Assembly: GCA_009360345.1 (NCBI GenBank)
Contig: SPDP01000004.1
Coordinates: forward strand, 1-64,000
Origin: Alcaligenaceae bacterium SAGV5
Lineage (GTDB): Bacteria; Pseudomonadota; Gammaproteobacteria; Burkholderiales; Burkholderiaceae_B
Length of the DNA stretch: 64,000 nucleotides
Direction: 5' to 3'
The position numbers and the translations under genes were made by a program. The notes beneath the pieces were generated by a model. The model was not told the DNA's origin and searched no databases. It was given only the letters and a program-made list of their open reading frames with translations. Shown one piece after another: positions 1-8,143 of the stretch. Each line of letters begins with the position of its first letter. Position 1 is the first letter of the stretch.

Positions 1-95
1 ACAGCCGTTCCCCTCTCCTGGACAAGCGGTCGCCATGACAAGCGCGGTCAGCGGTGGTGGGGTAGAAAGACAAAACCCCCGGCCGGTATTCCGGT

Positions 96-236
96 CGCGA
101 CAGTTCGCTGCGCATGACCGAGGTCGAGCCCGGCGGCGCTGGTGCTGCTGTACCAGGCCTGGCTGTTCGGCTGGGTGCTCTGGTATGCCTACATGCCGCC
201 GGGCTCGACCTCGGTCATGCGCAGCGAACTGTCGCG
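96..236. repeat. 42-bp perfect inverted repeat at the mtgA 5' end
   Basis: Positions 96-137 are the exact reverse complement of 195-236, with a 57-base centre. The right arm is ordinary mtgA coding sequence, while the left arm lies where the normal basic N-terminus of MtgA should be encoded. The left arm therefore looks like an inverted copy of the gene's own sequence. Bases 1-95 show no recognisable gene. Confidence 0.9.
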
Positions 237-828
237 GCTGCAGGAGCGCGATCCCCACCGGCGCCTGAACTACCAGTGGGTGGATTACGCCCGTATCAGC
301 AACAACCTCAAGCGCGCCGCCGTGGCCGCCGAGGACGCCAATTTCCTGGAACATGGCGGCATAGACTGGAACGCCGTCGAAAAGGCCTACGATCACAACC
401 GTCAATTGGCCGAAGCGGCCGAACGCGCGGTGGCGCGCGGCCGCAAACCGCCCTCGCGGCCCATGCGCGGCGGCTCCACCATCACCCAGCAGGTCGCCAA
501 GAACCTGTTCCTGTCCAACTCCCGCAACTACCTGCGCAAAGGCCAGGAGGTGGTCATCACCTACATGATCGAGCTGGTCATGACCAAGCAGCGCATCCTG
601 GAGCTGTACCTGAACATCGCCGAATGGGGCGAGGGGGTCTTCGGCGCCGAGGCGGCGGCCCGGCACTATTTCAATACCTCGGCCGCCAACCTGTCGCCCT
701 ACCAGTCCGCGCGGCTGGCTTCCATGCTGCCCCGGCCCCGGTTCTACGACAAGAACCGGGGCTCGGCCTACCTCGCCTCGCGCACCGACCGCCTGCTGCG
801 CTGGATGCCCGGCGCGGCCATTCCGTGA
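142..828 (+). CDS. mtgA: Monofunctional biosynthetic peptidoglycan transglycosylase, 5' end disrupted
   Basis: MtgA is a GT51 enzyme that polymerises lipid II glycan strands at the periplasmic face of the inner membrane. Visible family motifs are EDANFLEHGG at residues 64-73 with the catalytic Glu, GGSTITQQ at 110-117, and KQRILELYLNIAEWG after it. The first 20 residues form the membrane anchor. The only usable start in frame is GTG at 142, because a stop lies at 115-117. The short basic cytoplasmic tail that normally precedes the anchor is missing, and an inverted copy of positions 195-236 stands in its place. The gene may be 5'-truncated, or the sequence may carry a hairpin artefact. The usual upstream partner aroE is not visible. 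Confidence 0.85.
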   Translation: MLLYQAWLFGWVLWYAYMPPGSTSVMRSELSRLQERDPHRRLNYQWVDYARISNNLKRAAVAAEDANFLEHGGIDWNAVEKAYDHNRQLAEAAERAVARGRKPPSRPMRGGSTITQQVAKNLFLSNSRNYLRKGQEVVITYMIELVMTKQRILELYLNIAEWGEGVFGAEAAARHYFNTSAANLSPYQSARLASMLPRPRFYDKNRGSAYLASRTDRLLRWMPGAAIP

Positions 829-1082
829 CGCAATTGCAACCAAGCTCGCCAGGCGGCCGGGCCACGCAGACGAATGTCATTCGGCACGCGTACAATTGCG
901 GCGTCTTCTACTTCGCAGTGCATGCGTACTGCTTTCCCGGTATGGCCTCACAGCCACGACCTAGACCCTTACTACCCGCCGGCCCTTTGTTCCCCGGCCT
1001 CCGTTCGAGCCCTACCTGAGTCCGCCCGCGTCAGGCGCCAGACCCAAGGCCCGTGCGGGGCCGTCTTGTGTTTTCTCGCGCG

Positions 1083-2552
1083 ATGGTCGAACAAGCAACC
1101 CACCCCAAATCGCTCGAGCGCAACCGGCTCGAGCCCGAAGATGCCCAGGAAGCCCTGGAGCATGTCCAGGAACTGCTGCGACGCCAGCACCTGGTCGAAG
1201 AACTGGTCCACCGGCAGGAAGCCGGCGATAGCCGCGCCCCGCTGGTCGAGGCCCTGGTCCACCGCCAGCACGATGCCGAACTCGGCGCGCTGCTCGAGGA
1301 CCTCCATCCGGCCGATATCGCCTTCATTCTCGAATCCCTGCCCAAGGAAGACCGGCAGGCGGTCTGGCAACTGGTCCGCCCCGAGCGCGCCGGCGAGATC
1401 CTGCTCGAAGTGGCCGACTGGGTCCGCGAGTCGCTCATTTCGACCATGGACCAGGAGGAACTCGTCGCCGCGACCGAGAACCTCGAAGCCGACGAGCTGG
1501 CCGACCTGGCCCCCGACCTGCCGCCGGAGGTGGTGGCCGAGGTCCAGAAGGGCCTGACCGACGAGGAACGCGCGCGCCTGACCGAAGTCATGAGCTACCC
1601 CGAGGATTCGGTCGGGGCCATCATGGACTTCGAAATGGTCCGCGTGCGCAACGACGTCACGCTGGAAGTGGTGTTGCGCTACCTGCGGCGCCTGCAGGAA
1701 CTGCCCGACCACACCGACCAGATCTTCGTGGTCGACCGGCACGACAAGCTGATGGGCAGCCTGGCCATCAACCGCCTTATCGTCAGCGATCCCGAGACGC
1801 AGGTGGTCGACGTGATGGAGACGGAAATCCTGACCCTGGCGCCGCTGGACGAAGCCGACGAGGCCGCCGCCGCATTCGAGCGCTACGATCTGGTGTCGGC
1901 GCCGGTGGTGGACGCCGTCGGCCGCCTGATCGGACGCGTGACCGTGAACGAGGTGGTGGACGTGATCCGCGAAGCCTCGGACGAGCAGGCGCTGTCCAAG
2001 GCCGGCCTGCAGGAAGAGGACATCTTCGCACCCATCCACCAGGCCATCCGCAACCGCGCCCCCTGGCTGCTGGTCAACCTGTGCACCGCCTCGACCGCCG
2101 CCTTCGTCGCCTCGCGCTTCGAGGACACCGTGGGCCACATCGTCATCCTGGCCTTCCTGATGTCCATCGTCGCAGGCATAGGCGGCAACTCCGGCAACCA
2201 GACCATGACCCTCATCATCCGGGCGCTGGCCGTGGGCCGCATCAACGCGGCCAACGTCGGCAAGCTGGTGCGCCGCGAACTGGAAATCGCATTGACGGTC
2301 GGATTGGGCGGCGGCGCGGTGGCCGCCCTGTTCGCCTGGGCGATCTCCGGGCGCTACTCGCTCGGCCTGGTCATGATGGCCGCCATGGTCCTGAACCTGC
2401 TGGTCGGCGCCTGCATAGGCATGCTGGTCCCCCTGACCCGCAGCCGCTTCGGCAAAGACCCCGCCATCGGGTCGTCGGTCCTGCTGACCTTCGCGACCGA
2501 CACCATGGGGTTCTTCATCTTCCTGGGCCTGGCGACGCTGTTCCTGCTATAG
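1083..2552 (+). CDS. mgtE: Magnesium transporter MgtE
   Basis: This is an inner-membrane Mg2+ channel of about 489 residues, the usual length. It has an N-terminal helical superhelix domain (about residues 1-125), two CBS domains (about 130-260) that sense cytoplasmic Mg2+, and a C-terminal pore of five helices. The pore carries the signature GGNSGNQTMT. The ATG at 1083 is preferred over an in-frame upstream codon at 1053 because family members begin close to MVEQ. The 254-base leader from mtgA was examined for an M-box-like magnesium riboswitch and no convincing match was seen. A palindromic repeat block follows the stop codon directly. Confidence 0.95.
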   Translation: MVEQATHPKSLERNRLEPEDAQEALEHVQELLRRQHLVEELVHRQEAGDSRAPLVEALVHRQHDAELGALLEDLHPADIAFILESLPKEDRQAVWQLVRPERAGEILLEVADWVRESLISTMDQEELVAATENLEADELADLAPDLPPEVVAEVQKGLTDEERARLTEVMSYPEDSVGAIMDFEMVRVRNDVTLEVVLRYLRRLQELPDHTDQIFVVDRHDKLMGSLAINRLIVSDPETQVVDVMETEILTLAPLDEADEAAAAFERYDLVSAPVVDAVGRLIGRVTVNEVVDVIREASDEQALSKAGLQEEDIFAPIHQAIRNRAPWLLVNLCTASTAAFVASRFEDTVGHIVILAFLMSIVAGIGGNSGNQTMTLIIRALAVGRINAANVGKLVRRELEIALTVGLGGGAVAALFAWAISGRYSLGLVMMAAMVLNLLVGACIGMLVPLTRSRFGKDPAIGSSVLLTFATDTMGFFIFLGLATLFLL

Positions 2553-2559
2553 GAAGAGG

Positions 2560-2642
2560 TCCCCCCCCTACGCGCTTACGCGCGCCCCCCAGGGGGCGAA
2601 ACCAGCGGACTGGCAAAGCCAGATCCGCGGTTTCCTGGGTCT
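2560..2642 (-). repeat. GC-rich intergenic palindromic repeat, class B copy
   Basis: Read on the minus strand the block runs from a CCCAGGAAACCGCGG part, through a GGATCTGGCTTTGCCAG hairpin, to a C-rich/G-rich palindrome and a poly-G end. The same design recurs at 18181-18257 and 25184-25250. It lies between the convergent mgtE and aldolase genes and could act as a bidirectional terminator. Confidence 0.75.
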
Positions 2643-2732
2643 AGTACCGGTCTCTTGGATTGAATCACCGTTGCTACCGCTGGCAGCCAGCGAAGTACCG
2701 CTGCCACACTCCAAGAAACGGGTACTAGACCC
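2637..2732. repeat. Inverted arms joining the two repeat copies
   Basis: Bases 2637-2659 and 2710-2732 are near-perfect reverse complements (GGGTCTAGTACC followed by a CTTGGA end). They link the two oppositely oriented palindromic units into one composite inverted structure of about 250 bp that fills the whole gap between mgtE and the next gene. Confidence 0.8.
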
Positions 2733-2808
2733 AGGATGCGGTGGATCCGGCTCCGCCGGTCCACCCGCATCGCCCCCTGGGGGGCGCCCGAAGGGCGTAG
2801 GGGGGCCC
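2691..2808 (+). repeat. GC-rich intergenic palindromic repeat, class A copy
   Basis: The unit has a 5' part beginning CGAAGTACCGC, then AGACCCAGGATGCGGTGG, a GATCCGGC/GCCGGTCC hairpin, a CCCCCTGGGGGG palindrome, and a GCCCGAAGGGC hairpin ending in poly-G. A second long copy with the same 5' part lies at 37319-37434, and a reversed copy at 25051-25134. Confidence 0.8.
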
Positions 2809-2810
2809 CC

Positions 2811-3488
2811 CTATCTATTCCAGCCATAGATGTCCAGGGAGTTTTCGCCGGCTGCCAGACGCTCGATGATCCGGGCCTCGTCCTCTTCGCGCTGGCGGGC
2901 CTTGGCCAGGACCTCGTCGACGCGGGCGCGGGGAATGGCGACGACGCCGTCGGTGTCCCCGACGATCAGGTCGCCCGGCTGCACGGTGACGTCGCCGAAC
3001 AGCGTCGGCGCGTTGATCCAGCCGCGGGCCTCGAAATCCTTGCCCGTGCCCCGTATGCACAGGCCGCGCGCAAAGACGGGAAAGCCGAAGCGCTCCAGGA
3101 TGGCGCCATCGCGCACGCAGCCATCGATGACCAGCCCCGCCAGGCCGCGGGCGCGGGCCGCCTGCGACATGACCTCGCCCCAGTAGCCGGCCTCGTAGTG
3201 GCCGCCGACGTGCACCACCAGCACGTCGCCCGGCTGCGCGGCGACGATGGCGCGATGCAGCCACAGGTTGTCGGCGGGCGGCGACTGCACCGTCACGGCG
3301 GCACCGCAGATGCGGAACGAGGGATGCACGGGCTTGATCGCCGACGGCAGCGCGCCGATCTTGCCGGCGGCTTCATGCAGGGTCGAGCTGGGCAGCGGCA
3401 AGGCCTGCTCCACCTGGGCCGGGCTCGGGCGCTCGATATCCACCGTGACGGTGGACAGCGACATGAACGGAAAACGGTTCTGGCTCAT
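2811..3488 (-). CDS. RraA-family aldolase (4-carboxy-4-hydroxy-2-oxoadipate/HMG aldolase-like)
   Basis: This 225-residue protein has the RraA/HMG-CHA aldolase fold. In the lignin-type protocatechuate 4,5-cleavage pathway such enzymes split 4-carboxy-4-hydroxy-2-oxoadipate into pyruvate and oxaloacetate using a divalent metal. The metal and substrate region is intact: GYWGEVMSQAARARGLAG with Glu105, and DGCVRDG with Arg126-Asp127. It is the last gene of a minus-strand operon and its start overlaps the stop of the preceding aldolase-like gene by four bases (ATGA). Of the three paralogues here this one has the most canonical active site, so it is the best candidate for the true aldolase. The substrate is inferred from context. 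Confidence 0.85.
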   Translation of the reverse strand: MSQNRFPFMSLSTVTVDIERPSPAQVEQALPLPSSTLHEAAGKIGALPSAIKPVHPSFRICGAAVTVQSPPADNLWLHRAIVAAQPGDVLVVHVGGHYEAGYWGEVMSQAARARGLAGLVIDGCVRDGAILERFGFPVFARGLCIRGTGKDFEARGWINAPTLFGDVTVQPGDLIVGDTDGVVAIPRARVDEVLAKARQREEDEARIIERLAAGENSLDIYGWNR

Positions 3489-4135
3489 TTCTTCCTCGTC
3501 TGCAGGGTGTGATAGCCGAGGCCTCGCCGCGCTTCATCCAGGCGCATGCCGCCCCGCACCGCCTCGCGGATGCGATCCTCCACCATCGCGATTTCCTCGG
3601 CCGCCGCCAGCACGGCTTCCTCGTGGACCTGCGGCACCACGATCAGTCCGTCGGCGTCGCCACGCAGCAGGTCGCCCGGCGCGACCCGGGCATTGCCGAT
3701 GTTGACCGGCACGTTGGTGGCCTCGACCTGCACGCGGTCCTTGCCGGTGCGCATCCAGTGGTCGCGGCTGAAGACAGGATAGCCCAGGTCCATGCACAGC
3801 GACACATCGCGGCAGATGCCGTCGATCACGGTGCCGCCCAGCTTCCGGCGATGCGCGATCTCGGTCATGATGTCGCCCCAAACCGTGCAGTCCACCCGTC
3901 CGCCGTTGTCCAGCACGATGACATGGCCGTCGGGCACGTCATCGATGAAGTCGCCCACCGTACCCGGCGGCGTGGAGGCGGGGCCGTACAGGATCGTGAA
4001 CGCACGCCCCGCCAGGCGAAAGCCCGCGGTGCGGGGCTTGATGCCATGGCACTGCCCCGGGATCCCCAGCCGGTCCAGCGCGTCGCTCAGGGTGGCGGTG
4101 TCCAGCTTGGCGATGCGTTCTACATTGTTGTCCAT
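3485..4135 (-). CDS. RraA-family protein, second paralogue
   Basis: This 216-residue RraA-fold protein has the metal-site Arg109-Asp110 (IDGICRD) and a WGDIM motif, where Asp88 replaces the usual Glu. It belongs to the same family as its two neighbours but is clearly diverged. It could be a pyruvate-releasing aldolase, an oxaloacetate decarboxylase-like enzyme, or a partner subunit of the neighbouring aldolase. Its 3' end overlaps the next gene by four bases, which points to translational coupling. The 35-base gap to the third paralogue also supports one transcript. Confidence 0.82.
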   Translation of the reverse strand: MDNNVERIAKLDTATLSDALDRLGIPGQCHGIKPRTAGFRLAGRAFTILYGPASTPPGTVGDFIDDVPDGHVIVLDNGGRVDCTVWGDIMTEIAHRRKLGGTVIDGICRDVSLCMDLGYPVFSRDHWMRTGKDRVQVEATNVPVNIGNARVAPGDLLRGDADGLIVVPQVHEEAVLAAAEEIAMVEDRIREAVRGGMRLDEARRGLGYHTLQTRKK

Positions 4136-4170
4136 GTCGTCTCCGGTTGGTCCTCGTTGCCCGGCCGCGC

Positions 4171-4839
4171 TCAGCGGGCCAGCATGTTCTCGTAGCTGGC
4201 GCCCATCACGTCGGTGATGCGGCGCCCGGCCATCAGCGCCCGCGCCATGGCGGCCTCGCGCGCGGCGATCTCCTCGGCCACGCGCAGCACGGCCTCGGCC
4301 TGGGCGGCCGGGATGAACACGGCGCCGCTGCTGTCGGCGACCGCGTAATCGCCGGCGTCGACGGTCACATCGCCGATCCGCACCGGCACGTTGGTGCCCG
4401 CCTCGGCCACGCGGCCGCGCGCGGTGAACGCGGTGGTGGCGCGCGCATAGATGGGGAAGTCATACTCGTGCGCCTCGTCGGCGTCGCGCACCGGACCGTC
4501 GGCGATCACGCCCGCCAGGCCGCGCAGCTTCGCGCCCAGGGACAGGATGCCGCCCCACGAGCCCGCGTCCACGCCCGTGCGCTGTTCGACGACGACGATG
4601 TCGCCCGGCTCGGCCGCTTCGATGGCGGTCGTGCCGAGGTGACGGGGCGGCCCGTCGTGCCGGGGCGCCTGCGACGCCTCGACCAGCTTGAGCGTCACCA
4701 CCCGCCCGGCGATGCGGCGGCTCGCGGCACGCCTGGGCAGGCCCGTCACGGTTCCCTTCAGGCCCAGCTTGTCCAGCGCGTCCGAGAAGGCGCAACTGTC
4801 GATGCGCTGCATGCGCCGCACGATGTCCCTGCTATCCAT
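4171..4839 (-). CDS. RraA-family protein, third paralogue with altered WGG motif
   Basis: This 222-residue protein has the RraA fold and retains the Arg-Asp pair in DGPVRDAD. The position that is Glu in the first paralogue and Asp in the second is Gly here (SWGGIL). The active site may therefore bind metal differently or act on another substrate. It sits 30 bases downstream of the extradiol dioxygenase gene on the same strand, so it is probably cotranscribed with it. Family membership is firm, but the reaction is unknown. Confidence 0.8.
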   Translation of the reverse strand: MDSRDIVRRMQRIDSCAFSDALDKLGLKGTVTGLPRRAASRRIAGRVVTLKLVEASQAPRHDGPPRHLGTTAIEAAEPGDIVVVEQRTGVDAGSWGGILSLGAKLRGLAGVIADGPVRDADEAHEYDFPIYARATTAFTARGRVAEAGTNVPVRIGDVTVDAGDYAVADSSGAVFIPAAQAEAVLRVAEEIAAREAAMARALMAGRRITDVMGASYENMLAR

Positions 4840-4869
4840 GTCTTGCTTTCCCTTGGTTCTTGCGCCGCG

Positions 4870-5877
4870 TCACTGCCACGACGCGAAGGCCATGCCGCTG
4901 CCCGTCCCGGCCTCGGTCCGGTAGCACGGCACGTAGTCGATCACTTCCATCTTGCGGCCCAGGTCGTTCATGGCCGCCACCAGCGGATACCAGCTCTTGA
5001 TCTCGCAGGTGTTGCCCTCGAAATGCGACTCGGGCACCGCGGCCAGCGCCGCCTCGTCGCCCCGGCGCATGGCATCCAGGATCCGGCGGTCCAGTTCCTC
5101 GTCCACGACGAAATGAGTAAAGCCGCCCGAGGCCACGATCGCCACCCGCAGGTCGGACGGCAGCGCCGCGATGCCCTTGGCCAACGCATGCCCCATCTGC
5201 AGGCAGCGCCGCGTGAGCGGCCGGTTGGGCGGCACGCCCACGTTGGTGAAGACGGGCACCGACGGCGGCGGCGCGTCTTCCATGATGCGGCGGTAGATGA
5301 AGCCGAAGGCGTGGGGAATGCCGTGCTGGCGGTCCACGCCGCCGGGCAGCCGGTACGAGACCGCCACGTCGAAGGACTCGGCCACCAGGGTCTGCACCAA
5401 GCTCTCGGCGGTCCCCTTGTCGCCCGGATAGACCGCGCCTCCCGGCGGGCAGTGGCCTTCCTCGGCCACCGCGACGCCGGGAGGCAGGCGCCGGACCTGC
5501 TCTTCGGACAAGGGGGTGTTGGGGATCTCGTCGCCGGCGTAGACGGTGAAGCCGGCCGTCAGGTCCTCGCGGAAGACCTCGCGCTGGTCGTTGCCCAGGA
5601 TGATGGCCACGTCCGCCCGCGCGGCGCGGAAGCGCCGCGCCATCTCGTCCAGCGCCCGCTGGCACGCGTCGTAGCGCACTTGCCGCTGCGGCAGGCCGGC
5701 CTCGTCGTGGAAGCCCGGCTGCCGTTCGGCCAGCAGCGCGGCATAGTCCATCTGCCTGCCGCGATACCAATGCCGCTTGTTCTCGCGATCGGCGCCCGCG
5801 CGCAGGTCCCACATATCCGGCGGCGTCGCCAGCAGGGGACCGTGCGAGCACGCCAGCGCGCACACTACCTCAGCCAT
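4870..5877 (-). CDS. Class III extradiol ring-cleavage dioxygenase (LigB-like)
   Basis: The 335-residue product belongs to the LigB superfamily of non-haem Fe(II) extradiol dioxygenases, which includes protocatechuate 4,5- and gallate dioxygenases. The first iron ligand is visible as His12 in CSHGPLL, a second candidate is His57, and a SGGFTHF segment lies in the C-terminal half. No LigA-type small alpha subunit gene is adjacent, so the enzyme may work as a single-subunit form. It lies between a CobW-type GTPase and three aldolase-fold genes. Together with the LigJ-like gene upstream this outlines a 4,5-cleavage route. The exact ring substrate is not known. Confidence 0.85.
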   Translation of the reverse strand: MAEVVCALACSHGPLLATPPDMWDLRAGADRENKRHWYRGRQMDYAALLAERQPGFHDEAGLPQRQVRYDACQRALDEMARRFRAARADVAIILGNDQREVFREDLTAGFTVYAGDEIPNTPLSEEQVRRLPPGVAVAEEGHCPPGGAVYPGDKGTAESLVQTLVAESFDVAVSYRLPGGVDRQHGIPHAFGFIYRRIMEDAPPPSVPVFTNVGVPPNRPLTRRCLQMGHALAKGIAALPSDLRVAIVASGGFTHFVVDEELDRRILDAMRRGDEAALAAVPESHFEGNTCEIKSWYPLVAAMNDLGRKMEVIDYVPCYRTEAGTGSGMAFASWQ

Positions 5878-5922
5878 TTCCTTCTCCTTGGAGCACGGCG
5901 TGCGTTCGATACGTTGTCATGG

Positions 5923-6990
5923 TCAATCCTCGGCCATGGCCAGGGCGAGCGCATCGGCGATCACCTCCCGGTCCAGGCCCTGGGTGATGAACACCAGGCG
6001 GGAATCGCGGTCCTCGTCGGGCCACCCCGCCAGCGTGACGGGATCGTGGAACAGGTGTTGCACCGCGTGCACGGCGACCGGCGCGCTTTCGTTCCGCAGA
6101 TTCAGCAGGCCCTTCATCCGCAGCAGCGCATCGCCGTGGAAATAGGCCAGCCCGCCCAGCCAGGCGCTCACGCGCTCCCAGTCCAGGGGCTGGTCGAAGC
6201 GGAAGGCGTGCGTGCGGATGCCGGCGTCGTGCCGGCCCGGCCCGCCGGGCCGGCACGCATGGCCGCAATCCGGGCCGCAGACGTGGCGCATGACATCGGC
6301 CAGATAACCACCCGGTTCCGGCTCATCGCCGGACTCGGCCGCGCGCTGCCGGGGCAGCGCCTCCACCTCGAACAGACGCGCCGGATCCACCTCGCCCCGA
6401 TCGGCGCGCACCACGTCGGCCTCGGGATTCAACTGCGCCAGCCGCCGCAGCAGCGCCTCGGTCCGGACCTCGTCCGCCAGGTCGGCCTTGGTCAGCACCA
6501 GCCGGTCGGCCACCGCCGCCTGCTTCACGGATTCGGGCTGGCGATCGAGCTGGGCCTCGCCGTTGACGGCGTCGATGGTCGAGATGACGCTGTCCAGCGC
6601 ATACACCTGGCGGACATCGGCATGCTTGAGCAGCGAATGGATGATGGGCGCGGGATCGGCCAGACCGGTGGTCTCGATCACGACCCGGCGAAAGGCCGGG
6701 ATCTCGCCCCGCTCGCGCTTGTCGTACAGCTCGCGCAGCGTGGCGGCCAGGTCGTCGCGCATCGTGCAGCAGACGCAGCCGCTCGCCAGCAGGACGGCCT
6801 CGCCGCTGACTGCCTCGACCAGGTGGTGATCCAGGCCGATCTCGCCGAACTCGTTGATGATGACCGCGGTGTCGGCCATGCCCGGATGGCGGATCAGGCG
6901 GCCCAGCAGCGTGGTCTTGCCGCTGCCCAGGAAACCCGTCAGCAGCGATACGGGGGTGCGCAGCGCGGGCGCGATGGCGGTCGTGCTCAT
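5923..6990 (-). CDS. CobW/COG0523-family GTPase (putative metal chaperone)
   Basis: This 355-residue G3E GTPase has a Walker A GFLGSGKTT at residues 19-27, the family-defining CxCC metal motif GCVCC at 71-75, and a guanine-specificity TKAD. A Cys/His-rich insert (CGPDCGHAC) precedes the C-terminal CobW domain. COG0523 proteins deliver Zn, Co or Fe to client metalloenzymes. The ATG at 6990 was chosen because the GTPase domain begins just after it. It lies inside a catabolic operon 45 bases upstream of an iron-dependent dioxygenase. A chaperone role for the dioxygenase, the LigJ-like hydrolase or the aldolases is therefore a reasonable inference. Confidence 0.88.
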   Translation of the reverse strand: MSTTAIAPALRTPVSLLTGFLGSGKTTLLGRLIRHPGMADTAVIINEFGEIGLDHHLVEAVSGEAVLLASGCVCCTMRDDLAATLRELYDKRERGEIPAFRRVVIETTGLADPAPIIHSLLKHADVRQVYALDSVISTIDAVNGEAQLDRQPESVKQAAVADRLVLTKADLADEVRTEALLRRLAQLNPEADVVRADRGEVDPARLFEVEALPRQRAAESGDEPEPGGYLADVMRHVCGPDCGHACRPGGPGRHDAGIRTHAFRFDQPLDWERVSAWLGGLAYFHGDALLRMKGLLNLRNESAPVAVHAVQHLFHDPVTLAGWPDEDRDSRLVFITQGLDREVIADALALAMAED

Positions 6991-7040
6991 GTCCGTCCCT
7001 TCGAGCGCGGGGCGCGCCGGCGGCGGCCCCGTCCTGGTTC

Positions 7041-8048
7041 CTACTGCCGCAGCTTGAAGACCTTGCGGGCGTTGTCCTCGAAAATCTTCTTCTTGTCGGA
7101 CGCGCTCAGCCAGTCGAAGCCTTCGATCATGGGCTTGACGTCGTCCATCGACCGGCCGGTGGCCGGATTCACCGACGAGCCCACTCCCGGGCATTCCGTG
7201 CCGAACAGGCAGCGGTCCACGCCCACCGTCTTGATCAGCAGGCGCAGCGCTTCCTCGGTATAGAGCACCGTGTCGAAGTAGAGCTTTTCCATGCGGTCCG
7301 TGAAGCGGTCTCCCTCCGGCCGCCGCAGCGAGGGTGCCTGGAAGCGCCCCAACTGGTAGGGAATCGCGCCGCCGCCGTGGCTCACCACCACCTTCAGGTC
7401 GGGAAAGTCCTTGTAGACGTTGGAGTTCAGCAGGCCGTACACCGCCACCGTCTCTTCATTGATGAAGTGCAGCGAGTACGGCACCCGCTCGGAACGCGAT
7501 CCCGTGCCGTGGATGTGCGCCGGCACGTCCAGCTCGCACAGTTTCTCGTACAACGGATACCAGTAGCGGTCGCCCAGCGGCGGCGCTTCTTCCGTGCCGT
7601 TCTCGAACGGATCCGGGTTCAGCAGGCAGCCGCCGAAGCCCAGTTCGCGAACGCAGCGCTCGAGCTCGGGCAGCACCCTCTCGACCGGCTCGCCCGCCAC
7701 CTGCGGCAGGCCCGCCACGCCGGCGAAGGTCTCCGGGAAGAGCTGGGTCTGCCGGTAGATGATGTTGTTGCACTCTTCGGTGAACCAATCGATGATCCGC
7801 GCCGGACGCTCGGACTGCATCAGCTGGAAGGGCCGGGGCGACACCAGTTGCAGGTCGGTGCCGTGCTTCTTCAGGTAGTCCAGGTGCCCCATCGGCCAGG
7901 TCTCGGCCTTGTTGGCGGCAGCCCGGATTTCGTCGTCCGTGACTTTTACCTTGCCGCGGCCGTGGCTGCCGCGGCTGGCGAGCAGGCTCGCCTTGTAGGC
8001 CCACAATTCGGTGGGCGCGCTTACGTGGGCATGGCAATCGATGATCAT
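7041..8048 (-). CDS. Amidohydrolase-superfamily enzyme, 4-oxalomesaconate hydratase (LigJ)-like
   Basis: The 335-residue protein begins MIIDCHAHV and resembles LigJ along its length. LigJ is the metal-dependent hydratase that turns 4-oxalomesaconate into 4-carboxy-4-hydroxy-2-oxoadipate. Metal-ligand motifs seen are DCHAH at 4-8, HIHGTG, VVSHGGG and GTECPG. The LigJ product is the substrate of the aldolase family encoded three times downstream, which supports the assignment. ACMSD or 5-carboxyvanillate decarboxylase activity cannot be excluded from sequence alone. An operator-like palindrome lies 33 bases before the start. Confidence 0.85.
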   Translation of the reverse strand: MIIDCHAHVSAPTELWAYKASLLASRGSHGRGKVKVTDDEIRAAANKAETWPMGHLDYLKKHGTDLQLVSPRPFQLMQSERPARIIDWFTEECNNIIYRQTQLFPETFAGVAGLPQVAGEPVERVLPELERCVRELGFGGCLLNPDPFENGTEEAPPLGDRYWYPLYEKLCELDVPAHIHGTGSRSERVPYSLHFINEETVAVYGLLNSNVYKDFPDLKVVVSHGGGAIPYQLGRFQAPSLRRPEGDRFTDRMEKLYFDTVLYTEEALRLLIKTVGVDRCLFGTECPGVGSSVNPATGRSMDDVKPMIEGFDWLSASDKKKIFEDNARKVFKLRQ

Positions 8049-8080
8049 GGGTGGGTCTCCTCCATTCTTGCTATAACACT

Positions 8081-8091
8081 CATACAGTATT
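8081..8091. promoter_or_regulatory. Operator-like palindrome CATACAGTAT
   Basis: CATACAGTAT resembles the perfect palindrome CATACTGTATG at 11706-11716 and CATACAGTCTG at 13123-13133. It lies 33 bp before the LigJ-like start. The three sites are probably operators of one GntR regulator in this region. Confidence 0.45.
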
Positions 8092-8143
8092 ATACATATC
8101 CGTCGCATTTGGACCAGCCTCGATCCACGCGCCGGGGAAGGGC

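Noticed and set aside
1..36. Minus-strand gene start reading MATACPGEGNGC
   Set aside because: Only twelve codons are visible and no ribosome site precedes it.
829..1082. Possible magnesium riboswitch before mgtE
   Set aside because: No M-box-type core could be recognised by eye; a covariance search would decide.
4147..7263. Open frame of over 1000 codons on the plus strand
   Set aside because: It is antisense to the aldolase, dioxygenase and GTPase genes, all of which have strong motifs. Long antisense frames are expected at this GC content.
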